DNA of 64,000 nucleotides, taken from NCBI GenBank assembly GCA_012845835.1, contig JABAKD010000010.1, positions 13,362,973 through 13,426,972 on the forward strand, in the 5' to 3' direction. This stretch comes from Undaria pinnatifida (lineage: Eukaryota; Sar; Phaeophyceae; Laminariales; Alariaceae). Positions 44,028 through 55,574 of this stretch are shown here, one piece after another. The notes beneath the pieces are model-generated. The model saw only the letters and a program-made list of their open reading frames with translations, was not told where the DNA came from and did not search any database. The translations under genes and the position numbers were made by a program. How positions within the stretch are numbered: position 1 is the stretch's first letter; each line of letters opens with the position of its first letter.

Positions 44028-44874
44028 TTCACGGGAACCCGGGCCCGCCGGAGGCAAAAATTACGCTTTTTTGGCTTCATTTTGTACGCAAAAAGTATGA
44101 CAAAACGGCCTACTGTAGTTTAGCACTGGTTTACATATAAGAAACGGGTACAAAACATTAGGTCATGTGATCATGTAAAACACGGACTAGCGCCTCCTTT
44201 GCGTACACCATAAAGTGTTTCCAAACCCAGTGCTAGGATTTGGGGAGCTTGGGAAGCCGGCGCTCGTTCACCGCACGGTGGCGAACCACATCTTTGTCGC
44301 GGGCGCTCGGGCGAGGAGGGGCCGTCGGGACAACCATTTGATCGATGCAGGCTGTATCACCGCCGTGGTCATTTGACGGACCGGGTTCAATGCCGCAAGC
44401 ACCTTCGGCATTGCCATCGGCATGAGCACCGTCGATGGCGATAGGTCGATGCGCCATGAGCTGCATCTCTGTTCGCAGCGAGTTGGGCTCCTGTCGCGGG
44501 GAAATGCGTACTCCGTACGAAACGAAAAATCCATCCTACAATCAAGGGAAACCAAATACACAAAAATAGTTGGATCGTTGGCACCGCCGCAACTATCTCA
44601 AGTAACTAGCCAGCTAATAACTAGTTGGCAACTTTTAGTCAGCCAAACTAACAGCCCTAATGTTGATCCTTTGCGCTACATCCAATCACACTACTATGCT
44701 CTGATCTTCTACACTCTAAATATGTGCAACCCTCCCATTCCTCCCCAAATCACAAGCTGACGCTTCAATTTCACCCCCGCCTTAACAGCCTGTAGTTGCT
44801 GTGTTGCTTGGACTCTCCCACCTTCGAAATACCTCCACCTTCCTCAATAAGTACGCCCTACATTTCCTCCACTT

Positions 44875-46007
44875 TCATATTGTTCTTTGCCCTGGCCGAA
44901 TACCTCCCGCTTTAGCCTTCTGTGTTCGTGCTTGCGAGACTCTCTGCTCATCTTCTCTATTGGCCCTCACATACATCATAAAAGCATCACTCTTCCATCT
45001 TCTTTCTCGTTGATAGCCCACGCCTGTAAACCCGACGCTGCTAACCTTGTTGCTCCCCAATCCTAGCAGCATGTAATGCATACTCGCTTGGTGTCAAGCC
45101 TTGTTTCCCAACGAGACCCCTCAACGCCTTAGTCGCTTGCTCACGAGTCCAAACTTCCCAACGATCTTCCTTCCCATACGTCGCTAAAGGTTCTCCCGGC
45201 CCAAGTTGTTGGTGAATCATCAACTCTAGCACCATCTCAAAACCATCGCACGATCTTCCTTCCCATACGTTGCCAAAGGTTCTCCCGGCCCAAGTTGTTG
45301 GCGAATCAACATCAACTCTAGCGTCACCTCGAAACCACCACAACCATCTAACGGCGATGCTCCTCTTTGCGTCCCAAGTGGCACTCCTTTCCACTCCTAA
45401 TCGATTGTCGCGGGGCAAACATCCGATCTTATACATGGAATTGCTGCTCCGAATCGTGTCTGATCTCCTTTTGAACCTTTGAACCGAACTTCCACCCTGT
45501 CTGCGGGCTTCAACATCGCGGAGGACGTCAATTGAGTCGTCCCCAAGAAAAAGGATACGTCTCCTCTTGTTGGTCAAAATTCCTTGTGAATGTTTCCATT
45601 ACTGTGCGCGTAGAGTTCTGACGCCCTACGCAAAAGTACATGGGTCACTCCAAGTATTAAAAGTTCTTCATTAGTAACTCAACTCCCAGCCTTCGGCGAA
45701 AATATTGAATCGCCGTTAGCTTCCCATCAATCGTCGGAAGTCTTTTTCTCTCTTAAAAAGTACATGTATGCCAAATACTTCGAGATCTCTTCCGCTTGTG
45801 GACTCTTTCCCCTAAGTTTGCATCCATGTGTACACTTCTCTTCACGACATCTTGCCTCCACCGCACCCACATCTTCCAAGCCACGGAACAGGTTGCGTTA
45901 GTCGATGGAGCAACTCCCACCCTTGAGAGTATGACTGCAAGATCTCCGAACACGCCGTCCCACCAATCTCCCCCCCCACAAAAAAAACTTGCACACCCCG
46001 CACGCAT
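44875..46007 (-). pseudogene. Tyrosine recombinase fossil of a second DIRS-like element
   Basis: Minus-strand frames carry APSTNATCSVAWKMWVRWR (compare GGSTQKVYWSQWKTWCRLR at about 9000), SEYALHAARIG (HxxR box) and RRWKSDAFMMYVR, the same landmarks in the same order as 9106-8001. It is clearly diverged from that copy and broken in several places. No reverse transcriptase was found beside it. An internal duplication of about 80 bp lies at 45160-45310. Confidence 0.7.
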
Positions 46008-46165
46008 ATAAATAGATTTGACGAATACTCGGGAAATCTATTCGTTGAATAGGTGCTATTCGTCCACCGACAAATACTCGCCCCACGCTCCTGACAGGGT
46101 ACTCGTCCACAGTACGAATACTTGCCCCATGTTTTCGAGACGGTGTCCGTCCGCGATACGAGTAC
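45985..46165. repeat. 'cgaatactcg' repeat block
   Basis: 45980-46090 recurs at 46835-46945 ('ttgcacaccccgcacg', 'agatttgacgaa(t)actcgg', 'tgctattcgtccac'). 46080-46165 holds further short units with 'agtacttgcc'. Confidence 0.7.
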
Positions 46166-46574
46166 TTGCCTCCTGTTTTTGGGGGGGTATTCGTCAGTCG
46201 CCGACGCATACATTGGTTGAAGTCAGGCGACTTTCTAGAAGAAATAGGTATACGTAGTCGTTTGTGTACCGGTTGACTTATTCTCCTATTAGTACGAAGT
46301 AGGTACGTACATGTGTCGATTTTTGGTATTCTCCTTCCCTTCTTTAACGATGCTCCGTCACCGCCGCCGCCGCAGCAGCAGCAGCAGTAGAACCAGCAGT
46401 AGTACACGAATCGAACGAACTGCTGTTGCTGTAGTAACTCGTTTCGTATTATCATCATACATTGGAGAAGCAAGCGTAAGCATGTAATGAGGACGCTGTA
46501 AAATTCCACCCGGCACATGACAGACACGGTAGCATCGTCTTCTCGTCTATTATGCAGAGGGAGTGCGTTTCTGC

Positions 46575-46836
46575 ACGACTACATTTTTATTTTATTTTTC
46601 TTCATCCCATTCATGTCCTCGCACTGCTCTCGCGCTCCCTCCCAGTAGTACCTGAAATCTGGGGTGACCTAGCGGGCCCTCCTCCCCCTTACCCACCACG
46701 GTACGTGCGTTCATTTTAATCGCGAGAATAATTCGGCATTTTCTTCCCTCGTCGACTCGCGTCGATTTGCACCGACCCACGCTGCTATTGATAGGCGCTT
46801 TCAGCAGTTGGTCCTTCTTTTTGTTTTGCATTTTTG
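46575..46836 (-). mobile_element. SINE-B, head missing
   Basis: Matches the 3' two thirds of the copies at 57868-58213 and 19446-19806, joined at its 5' side to the 'cgcacgagtacaactaga' repeat. A-rich 3' end at about 46580. Confidence 0.75.
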
Positions 46837-46939
46837 CACACCCCGCACGAGTACAACTAGATTTGACGAAACACTCGGGAAATCCATTCGTCGAAAAGGT
46901 TGCTATTCGTCCACGGACGAATACTTGAACCACGTTCCT

Positions 46940-47350
46940 GATATGATCTAACCCAAAATTAATCATGCATTTGTGTTTCCATTCCATGCCTTCGGGCTGC
47001 ATGATATGCATTGCTTATCATGCTAAGACAAATATATTTGACCGTGTCTCCGTGCTAACGTCGTATACGATAAACACACAAAATTATAATCATATAGTTG
47101 TGTTTTTCCATTCCGTTCCTTCCGACTGCATGATATAGATTCCAATCGTGCTAAGGTGGGCTGCACGATACGCGTTCCTTGTCATGCTAAGACAAGCTTG
47201 CTTGGCCGTGTATTCCCGGTCCATAAGATATTATCTAGCCCGAATTATAACCTATGCTTATGTTTTCCATTCCATGCCTTTAGGCTGCATGATTGCGTTC
47301 CTTGTCATGCTAAGGCAGATTTGTGTGGCCGTATTTTCCAGTCACATTAT
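46940..47350. repeat. Satellite of about 110 bp, plus orientation
   Basis: Units share 'tttccattcc(a/g)tgcctt', 'gctgca(t/c)gat', 'catgctaag(a/g)ca' and 'ggccgt(g)'. Further units at 47500-47800. Reverse orientation at 49565-50000 and 53700-53945. Confidence 0.8.
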
Positions 47351-47450
47351 TATAAAAAATGAAAATACACTCCAGCTGTGAGATCGAGGATTTCGTCGAA
47401 ACTCATCTTTGCAAGCTGTGTGTGATACTCCGATCGCGCGCATTACGAGT
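47351..47450 (+). mobile_element. R1 unit, 100 bp, with 9-bp duplication
   Basis: The unit runs from TATAAAAAATGAAAATACAC through the CAGCTG...GCAAGCTG core to CGCGCATTACGAGT. It is flanked by perfect direct repeats TCACATTAT (47342-47350 and 47451-47459). The opposite palindrome arm (about 49870-49890) lacks it. This is the best evidence that R1 is, or was, mobile. Confidence 0.7.
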
Positions 47451-47999
47451 TCACATTATATATTATATATCCCAGGATTATAGTGATATAGTCTACTTGT
47501 CTTTTTTTCCATTCCGTGCCTTGAGACTACATGATGTAAGTTCCGCTCATGCCAAGGCAACTTTGTTTTTCCCGTGTCTTCCCGGTAACATAATACAAGG
47601 CATAACCCAATGGCTATGGTAATCGTTCATGTTTTCCATTCCATTCCTTTGTCCCTGCATAATATATTGTCCTAATCATTCCGAGACAAATGGATTTAAC
47701 CATGTCTTTCAGTTACCCAAAATATGATATTGCCCACATTGTAATCCGACTTCATATTTCCATCCCATATCTTCTGGCTGCATAGTATTCTCCACACCAA
47801 TCCTCTTCGCAATAGTAACCACCGACCACCGATCACTCACTCATCACCTCTTTCAACGAAGACGGACTGTGGCTGGGGTACTGCGGCATATACTCTGTTG
47901 ACCTGGACACGTCATCCTTGCCAATAGTCCACGATTTCGGTCCCCATCTTACACCCTTCCACACAACGTCTTCTCGACGTTTCGTTGTCGGCCCCGCAC

Positions 48000-48624
48000 T
48001 TAACCAGAGCCGGTCTCTCTAGGTCGAGGCTTGACCTCGCCGCCTCCAACTCTTCCACTTCCTTGATGAGATTGCGCGAAGCCGCCCCCCCGTCCAAAAA
48101 CCACCCCCCCTCCCGGATGTATTCCCAGACGCAGGAGAAACCCCCCCATTGCCACCTCCTCCACCCCCTCCCCAAAAAAGTAACTGTCTCTCCCACCGCT
48201 CGTTCCTCTGCTTCCCCCTTGCCTCGTAAGATCATGCTGGAATTGGCACGACTCCCCCCTAGCACATGACCTGGTTTTCCACCAGAAAAGACAGGTACCA
48301 TCCGGAAACCTTGACTCCACCAAAGCCTTCATCCGCTGCGTTCGTCCTAACGACTGCCCGCCTTGCCGTTGCTTCTGGGACGCAACTGCTGCGGATTTCC
48401 GTTAACCCAAATTTCCGGTATCCCTCTCCAACCAGCGCCACCTGTGGCGCCAGTTGCCGGTGGATTCCAGAAACTCTGTTGATCGCTCTCCAAGTCAAAA
48501 CGAATTCGGGCAATTCCATTTCGGCAAATCGTCCCATACTGACCCCCGGGGGGTCAGTCGATGGATTAAACGATCGATTAGCAAAAACGACGAAATCTAT
48601 TGGCGACGTAGCTGCAATGCGCAA
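48000..48624 (-). pseudogene. CCCH zinc-finger-like coding relic, left palindrome arm
   Basis: Minus-strand reading gives FPDGTCLFWWKTRSCARGES then CQFQHDL, a C-x8-C-x5-C-x3-H pattern typical of CCCH fingers that bind RNA. Upstream, a block with GRFAEMELPEFVLTWRAINR is shared with the right arm. The region after the finger is Gly/Arg-rich. Neither arm has one intact frame, so both are probably pseudogenes. I do not know the family, and an element-borne gene is possible. Confidence 0.5.
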
Positions 48625-48638
48625 GGGGTCTTTTCCGA

Positions 48639-49218
48639 ATGGCCCTCTCCCGGTTGGTCAGCTTCGGTCGGTTTGCCGAAATGGATTTGCCCGAACTCGT
48701 TTTGACTCAGAGAGCGATCAACAGAGCTTCTGGAATCCACCGACGAGTGACGCTACATTCGGTGGCGCTGGTTGGAGAGGAGGGTACCGGAAATTTGAGC
48801 AAACGAGAATCTGCAGCAGTAGCGTCCCAGAAGCAACGGCAAGGCGGGCAGTCGTTAGGACGAACGCAGCGGATGAAGGATTTGGTGGAGTCAAGGTTTC
48901 CGGATGGTACCTGTCTTTTCTGGTGGAAACCCCGATCATGTGCCAGGGGGTAGTCGTGCCAATTCCAACATGATCTTACGAGGCAAGGGGGAAGCGGTGG
49001 AAGAGACAGTTACTTTTTGGGGGAGGGGGTGGAGGAGGTGGCAATGGGGGGGTTTCTCCTGCGTCTGGGAATACATCCGGGAGGGGGGGTGGTTTTTGGA
49101 CGGGGGGGAGGCTTGGCGCAATCTCATCAAGGAAGTGGAAGAGTTGGAGGGGGAGGGCGGGAAGGTGGAGGAGGCGGTGGAGGTCAAGCCTCGACCTAGA
49201 GAGACCGGCTCCGGTTAA
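48639..49218 (+). pseudogene. CCCH zinc-finger-like coding relic, right palindrome arm
   Basis: Plus-strand mirror of 48000-48624: GRFAEMDLPELVLTQRAINR, then RFPDGTCLFWWKPRSCARG. Later frames (VWEYIREGGWFLDGG) also occur in the left arm. The two copies diverge outward from the palindrome centre. Confidence 0.5.
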
Positions 49219-49492
49219 GCGCGGGGCCGACAACGAAACGTCGAGGAGACGTTGTGTGGAAGGGTGTAAGACGGGGACCGAAATCGTGGACTATTGTCAA
49301 GGATGGCGTGACCAGGTCAATAGAGTATGCCGCAGTACCTCAGCCACAGTCCGTTTTCGTTGAAAGAGGTGATAAGTGAGTGATCGGTGGTTGGTGGTTA
49401 CTATTTTGAAGAGGATTGGTGTGACGAATTGTCATCTTACATCAGGTGTTGACTCATGAAAAATTACTAAAAACGGGTGATCGGTGTAGTAC

Positions 49493-49546
49493 GCAGCTTG
49501 CGAAGATGAGTATCGACCCTCAATTCGCCGAACTCACAGCTGACGT
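49493..49546 (-). repeat. R1 core, type II
   Basis: Reverse complement: CAGCTGTGAGTTCGGCGAA, loop, GGGTCGATACTCATCTTCGC, AAGCTGCG. It lies in the right palindrome arm without a counterpart in the left. Confidence 0.7.
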
Positions 49547-50019
49547 TTTTAGAATAATTTTATAAAATACAGATGCAGCCAGAAGATACGGGATAGAAAA
49601 CATGAAAGTCGGATTATAATGTAGGCAATATCATATTTTGGGTAACCGGAAGGCGTGATTAAACCAATTTGTGTGGGAATGATTAGGATTATACAATATG
49701 CAGTGACAAAGGAATGGAATGGAAAACATGAATTATCATAGCCATTGGGTTATGTCTTATATATGTTACCGGGAAGACATGGGAAAGAGAAAGTTGCCTT
49801 GGCATAAGCGGAACTAAAGGCACGGACTGGAAAAAACACAAGTATGTGACTATAATCTTGGGCTATATAATAAATTAAGTGACTGGAAAGCACGGCCAAA
49901 CAAATCTGTCTTAGCATGATATGGAACGCATTAGCATGATATGGAACGCATGTCGTGCAGCCTGAAGACATGGAATGGAAAACATAAGCATATGGTTATG
50001 ATTCGGATTATGTAGTACT

Positions 50020-51560
50020 AGTGGTACTCCCGAAATATGCCAGTTGCCGGCCGGTATGGCGGACAAAAACAAATTTATGCTGTATCCTCTGTATTAAGTA
50101 CTAAAAGAACAAAATAATATTAGGGCAGTACGACAATGCTGCCGTACGTACGGTAGTAAAAGATATCATCCTCTGTAAATTATGTAAATTTTGCAAAACC
50201 AAAATGATAACACGGCAGCAGTAGTACGTACGGTAGTAAAGGACAAAGAAGTGCAGCAGTGGGGACGGTGGTAATCCCAAGCACCAGTGGGAGGCCGGTA
50301 TTGTAGAAACAAAAAAAAGGGTTCATCTCCCACAGGACGCAAAAAGACTCCCACGTACAGAACGGCCCACCCACCCACCACGGACAACGCAGTGTACATT
50401 CCACCCACCCACCGACCAATCCTTTACTACCTACAGCAGAACAGCAGTGCAGCAGTACATACATCAGAACAGCCGTGAAGCAGTACGTACAGCAGGATAC
50501 ACCTGGTACGCGGGGCGCAGTTAGTAGGTTGGTTCTTATGAAACAGGAAACAGCAAAAAAAAAAGTCCCACGTACAGAACGGCCCACCCACCCACCACGG
50601 ACGACGCAGTGCACCCTCCACCCACCCACCCACCGACCAAACCTTTACTACATACCATGATACAGCAGAACAGCAGTGCAGCAGTACGTACATCAGAACA
50701 GCAGTGCAGTAGTACGTACAGCACAGCAGAACACCACCCACCATGCACCCACGAACCTACCCAGTACAGCAGTACAGCAATGCAGCAGTACCTAGAAGAA
50801 GAGCAATACACCTGACAGGCGAGCAGCAGCCGATTTGCTGGTTACAATGCTCTCGGGCTGGTGGTACTCCCGAAATATGCCTGTTGCCGGCCGGTATGGC
50901 GGACAAAAACGGTGCCGTATCCTCTGTATATTAAGTGCTAAAAGAACAAAATAATCGTAGGGCAGCAGTACGGCAATGCAGCAGTGCGTACGTACCAGTA
51001 AAGGTATCATCCTCTGTATGTAAGTATTCAAAAAAAAAAAGATAACACGGCAGCAGTACGGCAGTGCAGCAGTACGTACGGAAGTAAAGGACAGAGGATT
51101 GCAGCAGTGGGGACGGTGGTACTCCCAAGCACCAGTGGGAGGCCGGTATTTTAGAAACAAAAAAAGGTTTATCCCCCGCAGGACGCAAAAAGACTCCCAC
51201 GTACAGAACGGCCCACCCACCCACCACGGACGACGCAGTGTACACTCCACCCACCCACCGACCGAACCTTTACTACATACAGCAGGACAGCAGTGCAGCA
51301 GTACGTACAGCAGTACACCTGGTACGCGCGGCGCAGTTCGTTGGTTGGTTCTTGAGGACCTTGTATGAAACAGGAAACAGTAGGGGGGAATTCCTTTTTT
51401 GACGATACTCGGCCATCTCGGGGAGCGGGCGAGCCGCCGTCCACCACCCACCCACCACCCACCACCCAACACCCACCCACCACCCACCATGCACCCACGA
51501 ACCTACCCAGTACAGCAGTACAGCAATGCAGCAGTAGTACGTAGAGCAATACACCTGACA
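50020..51560. repeat. Tandem duplication, period about 840 bp
   Basis: 'atgcc(a/t)gttgccggccggta' at 50038 and 50876, and 'cacgtacagaacggcccacc' at about 50352, 50571 and 51200, define two main units plus an extra internal copy. The units are rich in 'gcagcagtac(g)' and 'cccacccacca'. No coding signal is conserved between units. Confidence 0.75.
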
Positions 51561-52182
51561 GGCGAGCAGCAGCCGATTTGTTGGTTACAATGCTCTCAGG
51601 CAGGGCGGGATTCGCCATTGTTACGCCAAGCGAAAAGCGCCCGCGTTGCCGATTCTGCGCACGGCGAGCGGCGACGGCTGGACGCTGCTGTGATTGGTCC
51701 TGGTGTTGTTGTGCTTGCTGTTGGCGCAGGCGCGCTTGTGGTCTCGTGTCCATGGCTTTGTACATGGCTCATGTGGCCAAATAGCAATTCGAAAGTTCAA
51801 TGTAGTTGGAGCTCGAAAAAAAAAATAGCAGGCAGCGACGAAGAAAAAGCCGGGGGGGGCAAGCGAGCCGTCCCCGGGAGGGCGATTTCCACGCTCCCCC
51901 CTTACCGAGGTGGGGTACCGACGCCCGTTCTTCCGCCGGCATGTCGTAGTGCTGCTGTGCGGATGGGACGTGGCAGCACCGCGAGGCCGCCTGAGGCCGA
52001 GTGGAGCTCGAGAGTCGCCGCTTTTGGGGGGAGGGTGTTTTAACCAAGATATTTCAAAGATCCAAAAAAACGTCACGACCACCTTAGCGTATTATATAAT
52101 AAGGATCTTGGGGCATGTAGTCTAAAGGCACGGACTGGAAAAACACACAAGTTATGTGACTATAATCTTGGGCTATATAATA
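51561..52182. other. No recognisable gene
   Basis: GC-rich stretch with long frames on both strands but no recognisable domain. 52120-52182 is satellite sequence matching 49820-49885. Confidence 0.45.
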
Positions 52183-53687
52183 GAGCAATGGCCGAAATCG
52201 GGTACACCCGATCGACCGATAGCCGTTATCGGGTACCCCTTGAACACACAGTCCCAAAACGACTCAGGACGACATCGCATTGGTCGAAACCACACCGCAT
52301 CCGAACGCAGCCGTATGTCCATCGTGTGCACCCGATTATGGCTGAACAAATCCTCGAAATGTACCCGACTCGCATACAAGCCACCCGATTGTGGCCGGAC
52401 TACTCGACCACCAGCCCACACGCACACACGCACGCGCAGCAGGCGCGCATTCGCGCCACGTCACGAGGCGGGGCATTGTTTGTTCTTTCGTCTCGGAGCT
52501 CTTTTTTCGTGGCTTGTGAGACCCCGCTCCGCTCACGCCGGCGCGCCCAACCACAGCCACAGCAGTAGTGATGTGCGACAACGGCCACCAGCGACAGCCG
52601 AGCACTACACAAAATTGGCAACACAACGCAACATGTGCACGAATATACATGAGACTCCACACATAACATGAAGTACTGCTGAGTACAGGACTGCTGGATG
52701 TTGGCCATTGCAAAACTAATTCCCATGTAAGAGAGGTACAATCACGACCCACAGAGCTTTTCCTGAAAACGGCGTCCCTGCAGGGCACCTGTTAGGGAGA
52801 CCTAGGAAATCATTGGACTCAAATCATATGATCAAATCATTTCTCGGGGTGTGATGTGACAGGTGGCGGCAATACATTTCTCGGGCCCGCCACGCCACGA
52901 ACATATCTCCCTGTGCCATTTGGAAAGGAGCATCTAAATCCTTAGCCCATCTCGAGCCGTGTCCGTGCCCAGGTAGTCTGTGATCTATGTCAAAACCGTC
53001 TGCAAAGATGCGCTTCTGTGCCTTGTGTGTATGGGCGCTGCCGGTAACTGCGACTTCATGGTCCGCAAAAAAGGGCTCCGGGAAAAGAGCTACGAGACGA
53101 AAGAACAATGCCCCGCCTCGTGACGTGGCGCGAGTTCGCGCCCAGTGCGCGAGCGTGTGTGCGTGTGGGCTGGTGGTCGAGTAGTCCGGCCATAATCGGG
53201 TGGCTCGTATGCGAGTCGGGTACATTTCGAGGACTTGTTCAGCCATAATCGGGTGCACCCGATGGACATGCATTCGGATGCGATGTGGTTTCGACCAATG
53301 AGATATCGTTCTGAGTCGTTGTAGGACTGTGTTCAAGGGGTACCCGATAACGGCTATCGGTCGATCGGGTGTACCCGATTTCGGCCATTGCTCAAAGAAC
53401 AATGCCCCGCCTCGTGACGTGGCGCGAGTTCGCGCCCAGTGCGCGAGCGTGTGTGCGTGTGGGCTGGTGGGCGAGTAGTCCGGCCATAATCGGGTGGCTC
53501 GTATGCGAGTCGGGTACATTTCGAGGACTTGTTCAGCCATAATCGGGTGCACCCGATGGGCATGCATTCGGATGCGATGTGGTTTCGACCAATGAGATAT
53601 CGTTCTGAGTCGTTGTAGGACTGTGTTCAAGGGGTACCCGATAACGGCTATCGGTCGATCGGGTGTACCCGATTTCGGCCATTGCTC
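52183..53687. mobile_element. Mutator-like element with long inverted repeats, 1505 bp
   Basis: Inverted ends begin GAGCAATGGCCGAAATCGGG and pair over roughly 300 bp (52183-52480 with 53395-53687). The right arm is present twice (53050-53390 and 53396-53687). Flanks TATATAATA (52174-52182) and TATATAATT (53688-53696) fit a 9-bp duplication with one mismatch. Joined flanks match the uninterrupted satellite at about 49850-49900. Long TIRs and a 9-bp duplication suggest a Mutator-like MITE. No transposase is visible in the 52560-53050 core. Confidence 0.82.
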
Positions 53688-53696
53688 TATATAATT

Positions 53697-53945
53697 GTAT
53701 GAAGTGACTCGAAAGCACGGCGAAGCAAATCTGTCTTAGCATGATATGGAACGCATTAGCATGATATGGAACGCATATCATGCAGCCTGAAGACATGGAA
53801 TGGAAAACATAAGCATATGGCTATAATTCGGATTATGTAGTATCTTGTGGACTGGGAAGACACGGTCAAGCTAACTTGTCTTCGCATGATTAGTAACGCA
53901 CATCATGCAGCCCGCCTTTGGAATCTATATCATGCAGTCGGAAGA
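53697..53945. repeat. Satellite of about 110 bp, reverse orientation
   Basis: Same units as 49850-50000 ('ttagcatgatatggaacgca' twice, 'cctgaagacatggaatgga'). Confidence 0.8.
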
Positions 53946-53949
53946 TGCA

Positions 53950-54440
53950 GTCGCGAGCTTCAAAATCTTTCGCCCCCAATTTCCCACCTCACAACAGCAA
54001 CGGCCTCGTACATGCTCACCAGACACCCACCATTGTACTCTGCTGTATCCGCTTTGCTGTTGTGCTACTCGCCGTATCATTCTCTCTCCTGAATGACAGC
54101 TCACCTCATCCAACTCGCTCTCTCGTACTAGAATGTCCCCTAATAAACATGCCTTCCGAAGAGATTAAGATCCATTCCCGCTCCACAATCCCCAGATTTA
54201 CTGATTTCCTACGTTCAATCTTACAACGATCAATCAAATCACTAGTTGCACCAAATCATGGGCTTCTTCTTTCTGCCTCCTTCACATTTAGTTGTGTTCT
54301 TCCTTCCGAGCGTAGCGTGCGGCGTCCGCCACCCTCGGAGCGGAGCCGTTGTACTACGTAGCCGGCTATTAAACTAGCTGGCGACTTACTATTACTATAC
54401 TAGTTGTATAGTCAGACAACTCACAGGCCTGACCCTTGCA
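53950..54440. repeat. Copy of the 43190-43510 repeat plus hAT/R5-like end
   Basis: 53960-54225 matches 43190-43510. 54230-54360 is a reversed R5-like block. 54415-54436, read in reverse, is CAGGCCTGTGAGTTGTCTGA, similar to the hAT-like ends at 43553 and 44659. Confidence 0.55.
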
Positions 54441-55560
54441 CTGTTTTTTACTGCAATGTACTAGTACTGCACTACGACTGCAATATTACGGCGTTTTTAC
54501 TATTAATAGACTAAACTATTACGTTGAGGACAGGTCCTGCGAAACATACGCGGAATGATCGTCAGACATGTACGATCGGAAGATCCCGCGGACGGTAGAA
54601 ACCCGGTCCAGCCGAAAAAAGGTCCCGATCATACCTGCATATTCGGTGCATAACCAAACCGCTCTGCCCATGTCAAGAGATCGCCTTGCGCGCTCTTTGC
54701 CACTCTCCCGTCCTTCACCCACAAAGTGAAGGAAGGCTCTCCTTGCCCCCACATTACAAATAAGAGAGTTGTTTGCGACCACGTCAACTGAGACCCTCTC
54801 GTAGAATGGGAGCTTCATAATTGAATCAAACTCTTCGCCCCTTTAGGCCCGCTTAGGTCTCCAAAAGCCCTCTCCAATTTCCCCAAACGGGTTTTCGGTG
54901 ATAAATGCGTTACACTCGTTGTGGGGTGGTCGGTGTTACTTGCCGTGTTTATATATCACTTGCGCGATGGCTCTTTGTTTTTTTTAGTGTTTTTAGAGCC
55001 CCCCCCGCCCCCCACCCTCTTTAAACGTTGGAGGTGTCTCTATCAGGAGTAGGAATGGTGCTCAGTCTCGAAGGAGATGCGTGGTCAATGGTCAAATGAC
55101 TAAGGCAAGCAACAAATGAGTACGCCCCCCCCCCTCACCCCACCTTTCTACTTGCGACACGCCGGGGTTTCAAGTCAACCACATCCCCGCCGGAGGGGAA
55201 CCTTGTAGTTGATTATTAGTGCTGCATATGTACTTCAATGTACCTGGTACTACCTTATTTCCCGCAACGTGCTGCGTTAGTAGACGCGGAACAAAGAGTC
55301 ATGCCCGTGCCAGGTATAATGGAGCACAACTACTCGCGACGTACTGTAGCTCTGCAGTGTACTGCACTTGTTATTTTCCCTTTTGGGGCGGAGGGACGTG
55401 TATCATGTGTGTTGGGCGGGGGGGATGTGGTGAGATTCGGCACTCGTTCGCCCAGCCCTTGCCAGTCTGCTTCGTGACTAATGCGTCGAATGCTGGTAGT
55501 GATGATGTGGTGGTGGTTGTGGTGATGATGGTTGTGGCGTTTAGTGATTGATTGGTCGAA
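54441..55560. other. No recognisable gene
   Basis: Contains a reversed R6 copy (about 54830-54915), a C-run repeat (55075-55140) like those at 31200-31570, and nothing coding that I can support. Confidence 0.45.
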
Positions 55561-55574
55561 TGCTTACGAATGGG

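Larger units (their letters stand above)
43553..44659. mobile_element. hAT-like non-autonomous element, 1107 bp
   Basis: Ends TAGGGCTGTGAGTTGGCTG (43553) and, inverted, TAGGGCTGTTAGTTTGGCTG (ending 44659) lie inside a perfect 8-bp duplication ATGTTGAT (43545-43552 and 44660-44667). A paralogous empty site at about 43100-43120 reads 'ttaatgctgatcctttgc' without insertion. It carries a nested MITE (43741-44027). No transposase seen. Confidence 0.88.
47220..50010. repeat. Imperfect palindrome, arms about 1.3 kb
   Basis: 47220-48540 and 48640-50010 are reverse complements by eye apart from an R1 insertion in the left arm and scattered changes. The arms contain satellite units outside and CCCH-like coding relics inside, pointing away from the central spacer (about 48540-48640). 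Confidence 0.8.
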
